A DNA stretch of 64,000 nt from the NCBI RefSeq assembly GCF_030413595.1, contig NZ_CP129238.1:868001-932000 (forward strand). Reading direction: 5' to 3'. The position numbers and the translations under genes were made by a program. Below, one piece after another: positions 41,848 to 50,377 of the stretch. Each line of letters opens with the position of its first letter. The stretch's first letter is position 1. The notes beneath the pieces were generated by a model. That model did no database searches. It was not told the DNA's origin and saw nothing but the letters and a program-made list of their open reading frames with translations. The DNA is from Planococcus liqunii. GTDB lineage: Bacteria > Bacillota > Bacilli > Bacillales_A > Planococcaceae.

Positions 41848-42300
41848 ATGGCATCGCAAAAATTTACAGACACAGAGATAAAAAAATCAATCGATGAGTT
41901 ATTGGAAAAAACAGATCATCGGACAGCGGCATGTTGGGCAGCTGACTGTGCTGAGCGTGTTCTTTCTTATTATGAGCAGTATCACCCTCAAGACGGGCGG
42001 CTGCGAAAGGCGGTTCAAGCAGCTCAGCGATGGGGAAAAGGAGAGCTCCCGACTCGAGACGCCCGCGAAGCGGCTTTCCCCGCTCATGCAGCAGCACGTG
42101 AAGCGACGGATGAAATTGCAATTGCAGCAGCCCAAGCAGCAGGGCAGGCAGGCGCTACACCTCATAGCATCGGCCATGCAGTCCATGCTTCCACTTATGC
42201 CGTCAAAGCGGTGGCCATTGCCACCGATTTCGATGAAGCGGCGATTGCAGAAGAACGGAATTGGCAGTATGCCTGCTTAAAAGAATGGATCCGCTCATAA
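41848..42300 (+). CDS. Imm-5-like putative immunity protein
   Basis: 150 residues from the ATG at 41848 (GGGGGAAGACA upstream). The alanine-rich helical pattern RTAACWAADCAERVLSYYEQ, then REAAFPAHAAAREA and SIGHAVHASTYAVKAVAIA, matches proteins annotated as putative immunity protein, Imm-5-like. No toxin gene or polymorphic-toxin cassette is visible within the window, so this is an orphan, and its immunity role is an assumption from the family name. Terminator downstream. Confidence 0.75.
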   Translation: MASQKFTDTEIKKSIDELLEKTDHRTAACWAADCAERVLSYYEQYHPQDGRLRKAVQAAQRWGKGELPTRDAREAAFPAHAAAREATDEIAIAAAQAAGQAGATPHSIGHAVHASTYAVKAVAIATDFDEAAIAEERNWQYACLKEWIRS

Positions 42301-42326
42301 AACGGAATTCCGCTATTTGTAACTAC

Positions 42327-42372
42327 AAAAAACAGCCTGTCTTCTGCTCATCAGCAGGAGCGGCTGTTTTTT
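42327..42372 (+). terminator. intrinsic terminator
   Basis: AACAGCC...GGCTGTT outer stem with CTGCT-CATC-AGCAG inner stem, then a run of seven T. Confidence 0.8.
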
Positions 42373-42515
42373 TATGCTATGAAGTTTACAAACCTGCCAT
42401 ACATATTGTCTTTTCCGTCGTTTGTCATCCAATAAGACGGGTAATCTAGTGAAGAACGCTAATTTTTTAATGAATAATAAAGGTGGAACCATCAGTTTAT
42501 ATAAGGAGGAATAGT

Positions 42516-43376
42516 ATGGATTTGAACAAATACCGGATTGAACCGGATGAACAAGTTGAGTTGTCCAAATACCAGACGGCTGAGCAAAATCGGCCCACCG
42601 AAGAAGAATTGCGGGATAAGTTAATTCCTGAAAGCCTCGAGAAATTGAAAGTGCTCTACACAAAATTGCGTGCAGAAGAAGAAAAAGGGATTGTCGTTGT
42701 CCTCCAGGCAATGGACGCCGCAGGGAAAGATGAAGCCATCAGTTATGTTTTTTCAAATCTGGCGGCACAGGGATTAAAAACGACGTCTTTTAAAAAGCCG
42801 ACAGAAGACGAACTGAAACACGATTACCTCTGGAGATTTCACAAAGGGCGCCCGGCAAGAGGGGAAATTGGCATTTTCAATCGCTCCTATTACGAAGAAG
42901 TGATTGCACCGAGAGTCCACAACCTATTGGAAGATACGCCGCTGCCGAATGAACTGATCGGTGATGATATTTGGAAAGTACGATACCGCCAAATCAATGA
43001 TTTTGAAAGATACTTAGTGGAAAACGGATTCCCCGTCGTTAAATTCTTTTTTAATATGTCCAAGGGCGAACAGAAAAAACGCTTGCTGGAGCGCATGAAA
43101 GATCCCGAAAAAAACTGGGAATTCTCGTTTAACGATGTAAAAGAACGGGAGCATTGGGACGGATATCAGGACATTTTTGAAGACTTGATCAATCATACTT
43201 CTACAGAGTACGCGCCATGGTATGTGCTGCCTGCCGATGATGAATGGTATTCGCGTTACCTAATTTCTGAAGTGATGGTCGAGTTGCTTGAGAAAATCAA
43301 TCCGCAATACCCGGTCATTTCAGGTGAAGAAAAAGAGCAATTGGATGAAGCCATAAAAAAATTGGAAAATGAATAG
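42516..43376 (+). CDS. polyphosphate kinase 2 (PPK2) family protein
   Basis: 286 residues from the ATG at 42516, eight bases after AAGGAGG. PPK2 hallmarks: Walker A-like QAMDAAGKDEAI (Lys71), KHDYLWRFHKGRPARG, the Walker B-like IGIFNRSYYEEV, and ERMKDPEKNWEFS with WAPWY-like APWYVLPADDEWYSRYL at the C-terminus. It uses polyphosphate to phosphorylate nucleoside mono- or diphosphates; class cannot be fixed here. It is a single gene. Confidence 0.93.
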   Translation: MDLNKYRIEPDEQVELSKYQTAEQNRPTEEELRDKLIPESLEKLKVLYTKLRAEEEKGIVVVLQAMDAAGKDEAISYVFSNLAAQGLKTTSFKKPTEDELKHDYLWRFHKGRPARGEIGIFNRSYYEEVIAPRVHNLLEDTPLPNELIGDDIWKVRYRQINDFERYLVENGFPVVKFFFNMSKGEQKKRLLERMKDPEKNWEFSFNDVKEREHWDGYQDIFEDLINHTSTEYAPWYVLPADDEWYSRYLISEVMVELLEKINPQYPVISGEEKEQLDEAIKKLENE

Positions 43377-43383
43377 TGCTGCT

Positions 43384-43428
43384 ACTGCCCTAACCTTCTG
43401 AAAAGCGACGGTTAGGGCAGTTTTCTTT
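43384..43428 (+). terminator. terminator of the PPK2 gene
   Basis: ACTGCCCTAACC and GGTTAGGGCAGT with a 14-nt loop, then TTTTCTTTTT. Confidence 0.85.
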
Positions 43429-43494
43429 TTGCAGGAAAAGAAGTAAACTAATAAAAAGTTCGAAAAGTCAGTTAATATACCTTTACAAGAATAT

Positions 43495-43504
43495 TCCTCG
43501 AGGA
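43495..43504. promoter_or_regulatory. palindrome overlapping the ArsR-type gene's Shine-Dalgarno, possible operator
   Basis: TCCTCGAGGA, flanked by ATAT on the left and TATAT on the right. It lies 14 bp before the ATG of the ArsR-family gene and covers GAGGAG. ArsR regulators often bind such sites in their own promoter. Confidence 0.4.
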
Positions 43505-43517
43505 GTATATTGTAACT

Positions 43518-43844
43518 ATGAAAACACTATTGAATTCATTGGGTGAACCTAATCGTTGGAATATAGTCGAACTGTTGAAGGAAGGGCCTTTGACAGTTGG
43601 AGAAATTGCCAGGAAACTGGAGCTCCCGCAGCCGCAAGTATCCAAGCATTTAAAAGTATTAAGCGAAGCCGGGATTGTGGCAGTCCATCCTATCGCGAAC
43701 CGCCGCGTCTATCAGCTGAATCCCGAGCCGTTTCAGGAATTGCAGGAATGGATTGAATCTTACCGCCAACTCTGGGAAGAACGGTTCGACCGATTGGATG
43801 ACTATTTAATAAAAGTTCAAAAACATGGAGAGGAGGACAAATGA
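43518..43844 (+). CDS. ArsR-family transcriptional regulator
   Basis: 108 residues, a single winged helix-turn-helix: LNSLGEPNRWNIVELLKEGP, VGEIARKLELPQPQVSKHLK as the helix-turn-helix, and VAVHPIANRRVYQLNPEPF as the wing. There is no metal-binding ELCVCDL motif, so it belongs to the non-metal group that is paired with AHSA1/SRPBCC proteins, as here (43903). It most likely represses its own operon. Its stop overlaps the start of a 14-codon frame. Confidence 0.9.
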   Translation: MKTLLNSLGEPNRWNIVELLKEGPLTVGEIARKLELPQPQVSKHLKVLSEAGIVAVHPIANRRVYQLNPEPFQELQEWIESYRQLWEERFDRLDDYLIKVQKHGEEDK

Positions 43845-43885
43845 TTGCACTTGCCAGCCGCCTCAGCCAATGGAGTGAAACCTAA
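43841..43885 (+). CDS. 14-residue micro-ORF between arsR-like and SRPBCC genes
   Basis: ATG at 43841 overlaps the regulator's TGA (ATGA). GGAGAGGAGGACAA gives a strong Shine-Dalgarno, and the frame MIALASRLSQWSET ends at 43885, 18 bp before the SRPBCC start. It may be a coupling leader peptide, the remnant of a gene, or chance. Confidence 0.3.
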   Translation: MIALASRLSQWSET

Positions 43886-43902
43886 CCAAAGGAGGAATTA
43901 CA

Positions 43903-44403
43903 ATGTCATTCAACGAAGGGTCAAATGAGACTTTTACAAAAGTCGAAGGATTGGAAATGGTGATGGAGCGGTTTTTCATGGCGCCGAGGGAGCTTGTCTT
44001 TTCAATGTACACCGACCCGGAACACATTCAAAATTGGTGGGGGCCAATTGGCTGGAATACTACGATTTATCAAATGGATGTGCGGCCAGGCGGTATTTGG
44101 CATTACTGCATGCGTTCAGAAGATGGGCAAGAAGCGTGGGGGAAAAGCACTTATTTGGAAGTGGAAAAACCAGAACGGCTCGTTTATGAAGATATGTTCT
44201 CCGATGAAAACGGGAATGATGCGGAAGGTTTTCCAGTTATGAAAATCACAGTCGACTTTGTGGAAGAGGGCAATGGGACCCGGATTGTCAGCCGGACCCT
44301 GTTTGAAACCGAAGAAGATTTAAAACAGGTCATGGAAATGGGCGTAGTCGAAGGCATGACGGAAACCTTTGATCGCCTCGAACAATACTTGAATCAACAG
44401 TAG
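43903..44403 (+). CDS. SRPBCC/AHSA1-family protein
   Basis: 166 residues. The pattern is FFMAPRELVFSMYTDPEHIQ, NWWGPIGWNTT, RPGGIWHYCM and a late MTETFDRLEQYL helix, typical of the AHSA1 branch of the START-like fold found beside ArsR regulators. Such proteins bind hydrophobic ligands; activity is not known. GGAGGAATTACA precedes the ATG. Operon with the regulator upstream. Confidence 0.88.
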   Translation: MSFNEGSNETFTKVEGLEMVMERFFMAPRELVFSMYTDPEHIQNWWGPIGWNTTIYQMDVRPGGIWHYCMRSEDGQEAWGKSTYLEVEKPERLVYEDMFSDENGNDAEGFPVMKITVDFVEEGNGTRIVSRTLFETEEDLKQVMEMGVVEGMTETFDRLEQYLNQQ

Positions 44404-44427
44404 CAGAAAGCACAGTGGAAATAGAAC

Positions 44428-44469
44428 CAGCCACCCTAGAAATGAGATTCATGGGCGGCTGTTTTTTTT
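44428..44469 (+). terminator. terminator of the arsR/AHSA1 operon
   Basis: CAGCCACCC...GGGCGGCTG followed by TTTTTTTT. Confidence 0.8.
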
Positions 44470-44472
44470 ATG

Positions 44473-44559
44473 TTAGAGAAATAGCAGATTGATCAGGACG
44501 GTCAGGATAATTGAAAGAACAATTGAAATGATAATACTCCCCATACAAGACATGCGCAT
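44473..44559 (-). CDS. small hydrophobic membrane peptide
   Basis: 28 residues (start at 44559): MRMSCMGSIIISIVLSIILT and a further NLLFL-type tail, a single membrane helix with one cysteine before it. GGTGGGAAGGCT precedes the ATG. Small one-helix proteins like this are common in Bacillales and often missed. A longer upstream extension of the frame looks non-coding. Confidence 0.4.
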   Translation of the reverse strand: MRMSCMGSIIISIVLSIILTVLINLLFL

Positions 44560-44712
44560 AGCCTTCCCACCTTTTTTCCAGTTTCTCTCCTTTTCCTGCT
44601 TTCCATGTACATTAAACAATTTTTCTTGCAGATCCTGCGTTTGGCTGATGCAGCTGAAAGGGAAAAGGGGAACCATTCTTGATAAAAACTTAAAAAAGGT
44701 GGAGGAATGCTC

Positions 44713-45513
44713 ATGGCTATTTTTTCGAACGACTCATTAACACAAAAACATGTGCTGATTACAGGCGCTACTGGCGGCATCGGATATGAAACGGCGAAGG
44801 TGCTGGCAAGCATGGGGGCCAGGCTTACCATAACAGGCAGAAACGAAGAAAAGTTGCTCGAGTTGAAGCAGGAACTCATCTCATTAGCGGGGGAAGAAAA
44901 TATTTTTGTGAAAACAGCAGATTTGACGGATCAGGCAAGCCGTGAAGAACTTGTGGAAAGTTCTGCGAAAGCCCTTGGATTTATAAACGGCCTCGTCAAT
45001 TCAGCCGGCATCGGAGGAGGCGGCGTAGTGGAAGAGCTGGATGAAGAAACAGTGGAACGGGTTATGGATGTGAATTTCAAATCCACGCTTTTTCTGACGC
45101 AACTGGTATACCGCAAAATGCTTGAACAAAAAGAAGGCGACATCGTTAATCTGTCTTCGCTGTCAGGACTTCGGGGTACGCACGGCAACACAGCTTATGC
45201 CGCCAGTAAATTTGCGGTCATTGGCTGGACGCAATCAATGGCGCTGGAAGCGATTGAACACAATATCCGGGTCAATGCCGTTTGTCCAGGATATGTAGAA
45301 ACAGAAATGGCCTGGAACAGCATCCGGAAGAAAGCGGAAAAGAACGGCATATCGTTTGAAGAAGGAATGAAGGAAGCCGCCGCTGCGATTCCGTCCGGCC
45401 GCATATCAACAACGGAAGAAGTGGCAAATACGATTGCGTTCCTGCTGACAGATGCGGCCCGAAATATTGTTGGCGAGTCATTGAAAATTTCAGGCGGGAA
45501 CTTCATGAGATAA
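44713..45513 (+). CDS. short-chain dehydrogenase/reductase, classical
   Basis: 266 residues from the ATG at 44713 (GGAGG seven bases upstream; the ATG at 44707 is too close). TGATGGIG at the nucleotide site, NSAGIGGGG, LSSLSGLRGTHGNTAYAASK with Ser, Tyr and Lys of the catalytic set, and a PGYVETEM loop. It ends GESLKISGGNFM, the usual classical-SDR tail. A 3-oxoacyl-reductase-like or sugar-alcohol dehydrogenase is likely; substrate unknown. Confidence 0.9.
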   Translation: MAIFSNDSLTQKHVLITGATGGIGYETAKVLASMGARLTITGRNEEKLLELKQELISLAGEENIFVKTADLTDQASREELVESSAKALGFINGLVNSAGIGGGGVVEELDEETVERVMDVNFKSTLFLTQLVYRKMLEQKEGDIVNLSSLSGLRGTHGNTAYAASKFAVIGWTQSMALEAIEHNIRVNAVCPGYVETEMAWNSIRKKAEKNGISFEEGMKEAAAAIPSGRISTTEEVANTIAFLLTDAARNIVGESLKISGGNFMR

Positions 45514-45531
45514 AAAATTTTGCATGGCAAA

Positions 45532-45568
45532 AAAGATGGGACTGGCAGACGCTGCAGTCCCATCTTTT
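45532..45568. terminator. bidirectional terminator
   Basis: AAAGATGGGACTG and CAGTCCCATCTTTTT between the convergent SDR and isomerase genes. Confidence 0.88.
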
Positions 45569-45573
45569 TCTAT

Positions 45574-46542
45574 TTAAGCCCACCACATTTTAGCCGTAGG
45601 TTCTCTCAGCAAAAGCGGCTTTAAATTATCCACCGCTTTCGTAAATCCTTCTTCTACAGACATCAATCCGTCTTCATGTTCGATACTGACGACGTAATCG
45701 TAATCGTATAGCCGCAAGGTGCTGATAATATCCGCCCAGGTTTTTTGATCATGGCCAAAACCGACCGTCCGGAAATACCAGGCCCGATCGCGCATCTGGG
45801 AATAATCGGTCATATCGGTAAGGCCGTTGCGGTTCATGTTTTGCTGGTCAATGATGGTATCTTTGGCATGGAAATGGTGAATGGCGTTTTCCCGCCCGAG
45901 TATTTTGATGGCTTCGACCGGGTCGATGCCTTGCCACCACATATGGCTTGGATCCAGGTTGGCGCCGATTGCAGGGCCGCAAGCTTCACGCAGACGGAGC
46001 ATGGTAGCAGGCGTATGCACGGAAAATCCGCCGTGGAGCTCCAGGCCGATTTTGACGTTCAGGGATTCGGCCAGCTCATTTTTTTCTTTCCAGTAAGGAA
46101 TCAGCTTTTCTTCCCACTGCCATTTCAGTATCTCCTGAAAATCGGATGGCCAGGCAGCTACGGGCCAGTTCGGGTAAAGCGCATGTTCATGGTCGCCTGG
46201 GCACCCTGAAAATGTATTGACGACAGGCACACCAAGCTTCGATGCGAGTTTCATCGTCTTCACCAACAGTTCATCCGCCGGCTCAGCAAACTTTTTTTGC
46301 GGATGAAGCGGATTTGTGTGGCAGCTCAAGGCACTGATAACGAGTCCATGGTCGCTGATCTGCTGCTTGAAACGCTGGAGGCTGTCTGCGTCATCCAGCA
46401 GTTCATCCACTTTGCAATGCGCGTTTCCTGGATAGCCGCCCGTCCCAAGCTCTATTGCTTCAATGCCTTTTGACATTACGTAGTCCAGCATTTCCTCAAA
46501 GCTCTTCTCCGAAAACAAAACCGTAAAGACGCCTAATTTCAA
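45574..46542 (-). CDS. sugar phosphate isomerase/epimerase (AP endonuclease 2 fold)
   Basis: 322 residues. I place the start at the TTG at 46542, eight bases after AAAGGAGG; another TTG two codons earlier is too close. TIM barrel with the usual metal ligands: GLELHGGFSVH (Glu), GANLDPSHMWWQG (Asp, His), HFHAKDT (His) and VSIEHEDG (Glu). Similar enzymes epimerise or isomerise ketoses or act in inositol catabolism. It is divergent from the LacI-type regulator, and a matching operator lies in front of it, so it belongs to the sugar locus. Confidence 0.88.
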   Translation of the reverse strand: MKLGVFTVLFSEKSFEEMLDYVMSKGIEAIELGTGGYPGNAHCKVDELLDDADSLQRFKQQISDHGLVISALSCHTNPLHPQKKFAEPADELLVKTMKLASKLGVPVVNTFSGCPGDHEHALYPNWPVAAWPSDFQEILKWQWEEKLIPYWKEKNELAESLNVKIGLELHGGFSVHTPATMLRLREACGPAIGANLDPSHMWWQGIDPVEAIKILGRENAIHHFHAKDTIIDQQNMNRNGLTDMTDYSQMRDRAWYFRTVGFGHDQKTWADIISTLRLYDYDYVVSIEHEDGLMSVEEGFTKAVDNLKPLLLREPTAKMWWA

Positions 46543-46580
46543 TACCAAAACCTCCTTTTAAAATATCAGAAAATACAGAA

Positions 46581-46596
46581 ATGTAATCCGTTACAT
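46581..46596. promoter_or_regulatory. LacI-type operator 1
   Basis: ATGTAATCCGTTACAT, a near-perfect palindrome with central CG, about 40 bp upstream of the isomerase start. Confidence 0.8.
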
Positions 46597-46655
46597 CTTT
46601 AACATAACCAAATCTTTCTCTGAAATCAATAGATTATGTCCTATAAAAAAACATA

Positions 46656-46684
46656 TTGACAGATAATTCTGAATAAATTACTAT
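46656..46684 (+). promoter_or_regulatory. sigma-A promoter of the LacI-type gene
   Basis: TTGACA (46656-46661), 17-bp spacer, TACTAT (46679-46684); operator 2 follows immediately and would block transcription start. Confidence 0.8.
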
Positions 46685-46688
46685 GAAA

Positions 46689-46704
46689 ATGTAATCGATT
46701 TCAT
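46689..46704. promoter_or_regulatory. LacI-type operator 2
   Basis: ATGTAATCGATTTCAT, matching operators 1 and 3, located at the expected transcription start of the regulator gene; implies autoregulation. Confidence 0.78.
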
Positions 46705-46741
46705 TTTATTTTTAATGGAATTCTGGAAAGTAGGAAAGCAT

Positions 46742-47731
46742 ATGGCCAATATCCAGCAGGTAGCAAAACAGGCGGGAGTATCTGTAGCCACAGTTTCAAG
46801 AGTGTTGAATGGGCAAAACACGGTTTCGTCGAAAACAAAAACGAAAGTGGAAGAGGCGATAAAATTCCTGAATTATGAACCCAGCATGCTGGGACGGAAT
46901 TTGCGGAATTCCGAAAGCCGGATCATCCTGATTTTAATCCCGAACATCTCCAATCCGTTTTACCTGGATATCATTAAAGGGATTGAAAACATGGCGCTCA
47001 GCCAAGGCTATAACATCCTGTTGTGCGAAACCGATTCGAATCCGGACAAAGAAAATATTTATTTTGATCTGGTGAGAAAAAAGATGGCAGACGGCATTGT
47101 GTCGATGGACCCGGCAGTCAATGTAGACACCTTAAAAGAACTTGCCAAAACATACGCCATTATTCAATGCAGCGAATACGGAGGCGGCATTGGCATTCCC
47201 TATGTGACAATTGACAGCGAAGAAGCTTCTTACCGCGCGGTAAAGCATTTGATCCAAATCGGGCATACAAAAATTGCACTGATGAATTCGGATGAGAAGT
47301 TTTTATATGCCAGAGAACGGAAAGCCGGCTATCAGCGGGCATTGAAAGAGCATGGCATGGCTTTGGACAATGGCTATATGGTCTATACCCAGGAACTTAG
47401 CTTTGAACATGGCCAGCAGGCGATGAAAAAAATTTTGGCTTTGCGGGACCGGCCGACAGCCGTTTTTGCGGTATCGGATTTGTTGGCAATCGGGGCATTA
47501 AAGGAAATTAATGCTTCCGGCCTCCACGTACCAAATGATATTGCCGTAGTCGGGTTTGACAAAATTGATTTTTCCAATATGACCAATCCGACTTTGACAA
47601 CCGTTGCTCAGCCCATGTATAAAATGGGGACGACGGCGGCAGCCATGCTGATTGATAAGATTAAAGGCAAGGAAGTGGACAGCGTTATACTTGACTATGA
47701 ACTCATTATCAGGGAATCCACATCTGGATAA
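46742..47731 (+). CDS. LacI-family transcriptional repressor
   Basis: 329 residues from the ATG at 46742, chosen because the helix-turn-helix then starts at once: IQQVAKQAGVSVATVSRVLN with the hinge VEEAIKFLNYEPSMLGR. The effector domain is the ribose-binding fold (IILILIPNISNPFYLDIIKG, then TAVFAVSDLLAIGALKEINA, then DIAVVGFDKIDFSNMTNPTL). It likely binds the three TGTAATCGNTTACA-like sites around it and releases them when its sugar is present. The flanking genes give its regulon: isomerase, ABC importer, dehydrogenase. Confidence 0.93.
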   Translation: MANIQQVAKQAGVSVATVSRVLNGQNTVSSKTKTKVEEAIKFLNYEPSMLGRNLRNSESRIILILIPNISNPFYLDIIKGIENMALSQGYNILLCETDSNPDKENIYFDLVRKKMADGIVSMDPAVNVDTLKELAKTYAIIQCSEYGGGIGIPYVTIDSEEASYRAVKHLIQIGHTKIALMNSDEKFLYARERKAGYQRALKEHGMALDNGYMVYTQELSFEHGQQAMKKILALRDRPTAVFAVSDLLAIGALKEINASGLHVPNDIAVVGFDKIDFSNMTNPTLTTVAQPMYKMGTTAAAMLIDKIKGKEVDSVILDYELIIRESTSG

Positions 47732-47772
47732 ACAATGGCAAGAGGCAATGATGTAATCGGTTCGGACATTTG

Positions 47773-47787
47773 TGTAATCGCTTACAT
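47773..47787. promoter_or_regulatory. LacI-type operator 3
   Basis: TGTAATCGCTTACAT directly upstream of the binding-protein gene, with a partial copy (ATGTAATCGGTTC) about 20 bp before it. Confidence 0.8.
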
Positions 47788-47822
47788 TTAAGCAGTTTTA
47801 AAAAAATAAAGGGGTGAATCGA

Positions 47823-48794
47823 ATGAAGAAATTGTTGATGTTATCGTTGATTACCGTGTTCGGTTTGGCAGGCTGCGGCAGCAATGAAGAAACCGCGTCA
47901 AGCGGAGGCGGCAGTGCAGAAGATGATACACTGACGATCGGCATATCCTTGCCTTCTGCAACGCATGGCTGGATGGGGGCGTTGATCGACAGCGCTGAAA
48001 AACAGGCACAGGCTTTAAAAGAAAGCGACGGCATTGAATACGTCATGACCAATGCTGCAGACCCGAACAAGCAAGCGAACGATGTGGATGACTTGATCGC
48101 ACAGGATGTTGATGTCATTGTCATGCTGCCGATCGAATCAGCAGCGCTGACACCGGTCGGCCAAAAAATAAAAGATGCCGGCATACCATTGGTCATCGTT
48201 GACCGGGAATTGGAAAATGATGCGGCAACCGTAGTGGTCAAAGGCGACAATGAAGGCATCGGTGTTAATGCCGGCAAATATTTTATCGAACAACTGCAGG
48301 GCAAAGGGAAGATTGTTGAAATCAGCGGACCGCCAAGTTCGGTTACGGAACAGCGTGGCTCCGGATTTAAAGAAGCGGTAGACGGGCAGGAGGGCATGGA
48401 AATCATTGCTTCACAAAGCGGCGATTTCTCTACTGAAAAATCTCTGGAGGTCATGCAGAATATCTTGCAGGCCAATCCTCAAATTGACGCAGTATTTACA
48501 CAAGATGACGGAATGGCATTAGGCGTCTTGCAGGCGATTAAAGAAGCAGGCCGCACCGACATCAAATTCGTTACAGGAGCAGGCGGCGCAAAAGAAGTGT
48601 TTGAAGACATGAAAAATGATGGCTTGATGAAAGCGACATTCCTGTATTCGCCGACAATGGTGGAGGATGCAGTAAAAATTGCCGCTGATATTGCGCAAGG
48701 GGAAGAACCGGCAGAACCGATGGTCGTCAAAGAAGCAACGCAAGTGACCAAAGAAAATGTAGACGAGTATTACGATCCCGAATCTAAATTCTAA
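47823..48794 (+). CDS. sugar ABC transporter, substrate-binding lipoprotein (RbsB-like)
   Basis: 323 residues from the ATG at 47823 (AAAGGGGTG upstream). A lipoprotein signal with LAGC near residue 19 is followed by a short Ser/Gly-rich linker and a type I periplasmic-binding fold: TIGISLPSATHGWMGALIDS, DDLIAQDVDVIVMLPIES, VDRELENDAATVVV and GNDDGMALG-like QDDGMALGVLQAI. It belongs with ribose/xylose/inositol-type binding proteins. First gene of the importer operon. Confidence 0.92.
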   Translation: MKKLLMLSLITVFGLAGCGSNEETASSGGGSAEDDTLTIGISLPSATHGWMGALIDSAEKQAQALKESDGIEYVMTNAADPNKQANDVDDLIAQDVDVIVMLPIESAALTPVGQKIKDAGIPLVIVDRELENDAATVVVKGDNEGIGVNAGKYFIEQLQGKGKIVEISGPPSSVTEQRGSGFKEAVDGQEGMEIIASQSGDFSTEKSLEVMQNILQANPQIDAVFTQDDGMALGVLQAIKEAGRTDIKFVTGAGGAKEVFEDMKNDGLMKATFLYSPTMVEDAVKIAADIAQGEEPAEPMVVKEATQVTKENVDEYYDPESKF

Positions 48795-48862
48795 CAGGAT
48801 GCCAGGAAATACAATGAGGTTCATTGTATTTCCTCTTTTCCTATATAAGGGGAGTTTGCGCA

Positions 48863-50377
48863 ATGGATAGACAGTCTTTCCTGATCATGCAAAATATGGA
48901 GAAGTCATTCAACGGTGTGCCGGTTTTAAAAAATGTCACACTGGAAGTTGAAAAAGGGGAAATTCATGCCTTATTAGGCGAAAACGGGGCAGGAAAGTCC
49001 ACATTGATGAATCTATTGGGCGGCGTCCATCAACCCGATGGAGGAACCATCCACATAAATGGCCAAGAAGTGAAAATGGCCAACCCGCGGGTGTCCCAAG
49101 AACATGGAATCAGCTTTATCCATCAAGAGCTTAATATGGTGTCAGATTTGCGGGTCTATGAAAATATGTTTCTGGGCTCAGAGCTCCGAAATAAAATGGG
49201 CTTTTTAAAAGTGGAAGAAATGTGCCAAAAAACATACGAAGTAATGGCAAAGCTGGGCGTCGCCATCGACCCGAAAGAGTATGTGCGGAATCTGGCTACG
49301 TCCTATAAACAGCTGATTGAAATTTCGAAAGCCCTGCTCCACAACTCCACGCTCATCATCATGGACGAACCCACCACTTCACTGGCCGAACACGAAGTAA
49401 ACCGTTTGTTTGAACTGATGAGAAATCTGAAAAAGTCCGGCGTTTCGATTATCTATATTTCCCATAAATTGAAGGAAATCAAAACGGTGTGCGACCGCTT
49501 TACGGTTTTGCGGGATGGGGAGCGGGTGAAGACCGGCGCCATTGAAGAGGAAGATATTGAAACCATTACACGCCTGATGGTCGGAAAATCCATATCGCAG
49601 GACCGCTTTATCCATGAACATCAATTCGGTCCAGTGTCATTGGAAGTCGTCAACTTGACAAGCCCGGGCTTGTTCCGAAATATCCATTTCGCACTAAGGC
49701 AAGGCGAAGTCCTTGGGTTTACGGGCCTTAGCGGCGACGGGAGGACCGAACTTTTTGAAAGCTTATTTGGGTACCGCAAAAAATACAGCGGCGAAGTGCG
49801 GATCCACGGCAAAGCGGTAAAAATAGATCATCCCCGAAAAGCGGTCAAAGCAGGGATCGGCCTGGTGCCAAAAGACCGGAAAGAAAATGCCATCATCAAA
49901 GACTTGAGCGTCATCCACAACATGAGCCTGTCTTCCATGGGGCATTTTGAGAAATCCGGATTTATTCAGGACCGGATGGAACGCAAAAAATTCCAGAAGT
50001 ACAAAGAAATGCTCAATATCAAAGTGCACAATCCCCGGATCACCATCGACAAATTAAGCGGGGGCAATCAGCAAAAAGTGATTATTGCCAAATGGCTCGA
50101 AGTGGGCGCAGACATACTCATCTTTGACAACCCGACACAAGGAATTGACGTGGGCGCCAAGCAGGAAATTTATCATGAAATTGCCGAACTGGCCAAGTTG
50201 GGGAAATCAGTCATTATTCTCTCATCGGAAGCGCCGGAAGTGCTTCGGATTTGCCATAACATCAATGTGATGTACCAAGGCGAAATAACGGCCAGATTTA
50301 GCGGTGATGAAGCTACCGAAGAAGAAATTATGAATTATGCCACTGGTTCAAAAAGGGAGGCTGCGAAAATTGGCTAA
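48863..50377 (+). CDS. sugar ABC transporter, double ATPase (RbsA-like)
   Basis: 504 residues from the ATG at 48863 (AAGGGGAG upstream). Two ATPase domains: the first has GENGAGKSTLM, an LATSYKQLIEISKAL signature region and LIIMDEPTTSL; the second has GLSGDGRTEL in place of a full Walker A and LSGGNQQKVIIAKWL with FDNPTQGIDVGAKQEIY. That second-site decay is normal in RbsA/MglA/XylG proteins. It energises the permease that overlaps its end by 8 bases. Confidence 0.94.
   Translation: MDRQSFLIMQNMEKSFNGVPVLKNVTLEVEKGEIHALLGENGAGKSTLMNLLGGVHQPDGGTIHINGQEVKMANPRVSQEHGISFIHQELNMVSDLRVYENMFLGSELRNKMGFLKVEEMCQKTYEVMAKLGVAIDPKEYVRNLATSYKQLIEISKALLHNSTLIIMDEPTTSLAEHEVNRLFELMRNLKKSGVSIIYISHKLKEIKTVCDRFTVLRDGERVKTGAIEEEDIETITRLMVGKSISQDRFIHEHQFGPVSLEVVNLTSPGLFRNIHFALRQGEVLGFTGLSGDGRTELFESLFGYRKKYSGEVRIHGKAVKIDHPRKAVKAGIGLVPKDRKENAIIKDLSVIHNMSLSSMGHFEKSGFIQDRMERKKFQKYKEMLNIKVHNPRITIDKLSGGNQQKVIIAKWLEVGADILIFDNPTQGIDVGAKQEIYHEIAELAKLGKSVIILSSEAPEVLRICHNINVMYQGEITARFSGDEATEEEIMNYATGSKREAAKIG

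Noticed and set aside
47798..48475. 225-codon minus-strand frame opposite the RbsB-like gene
   Set aside because: Ser/Pro-rich, no domain, entirely antisense to a strongly supported lipoprotein.
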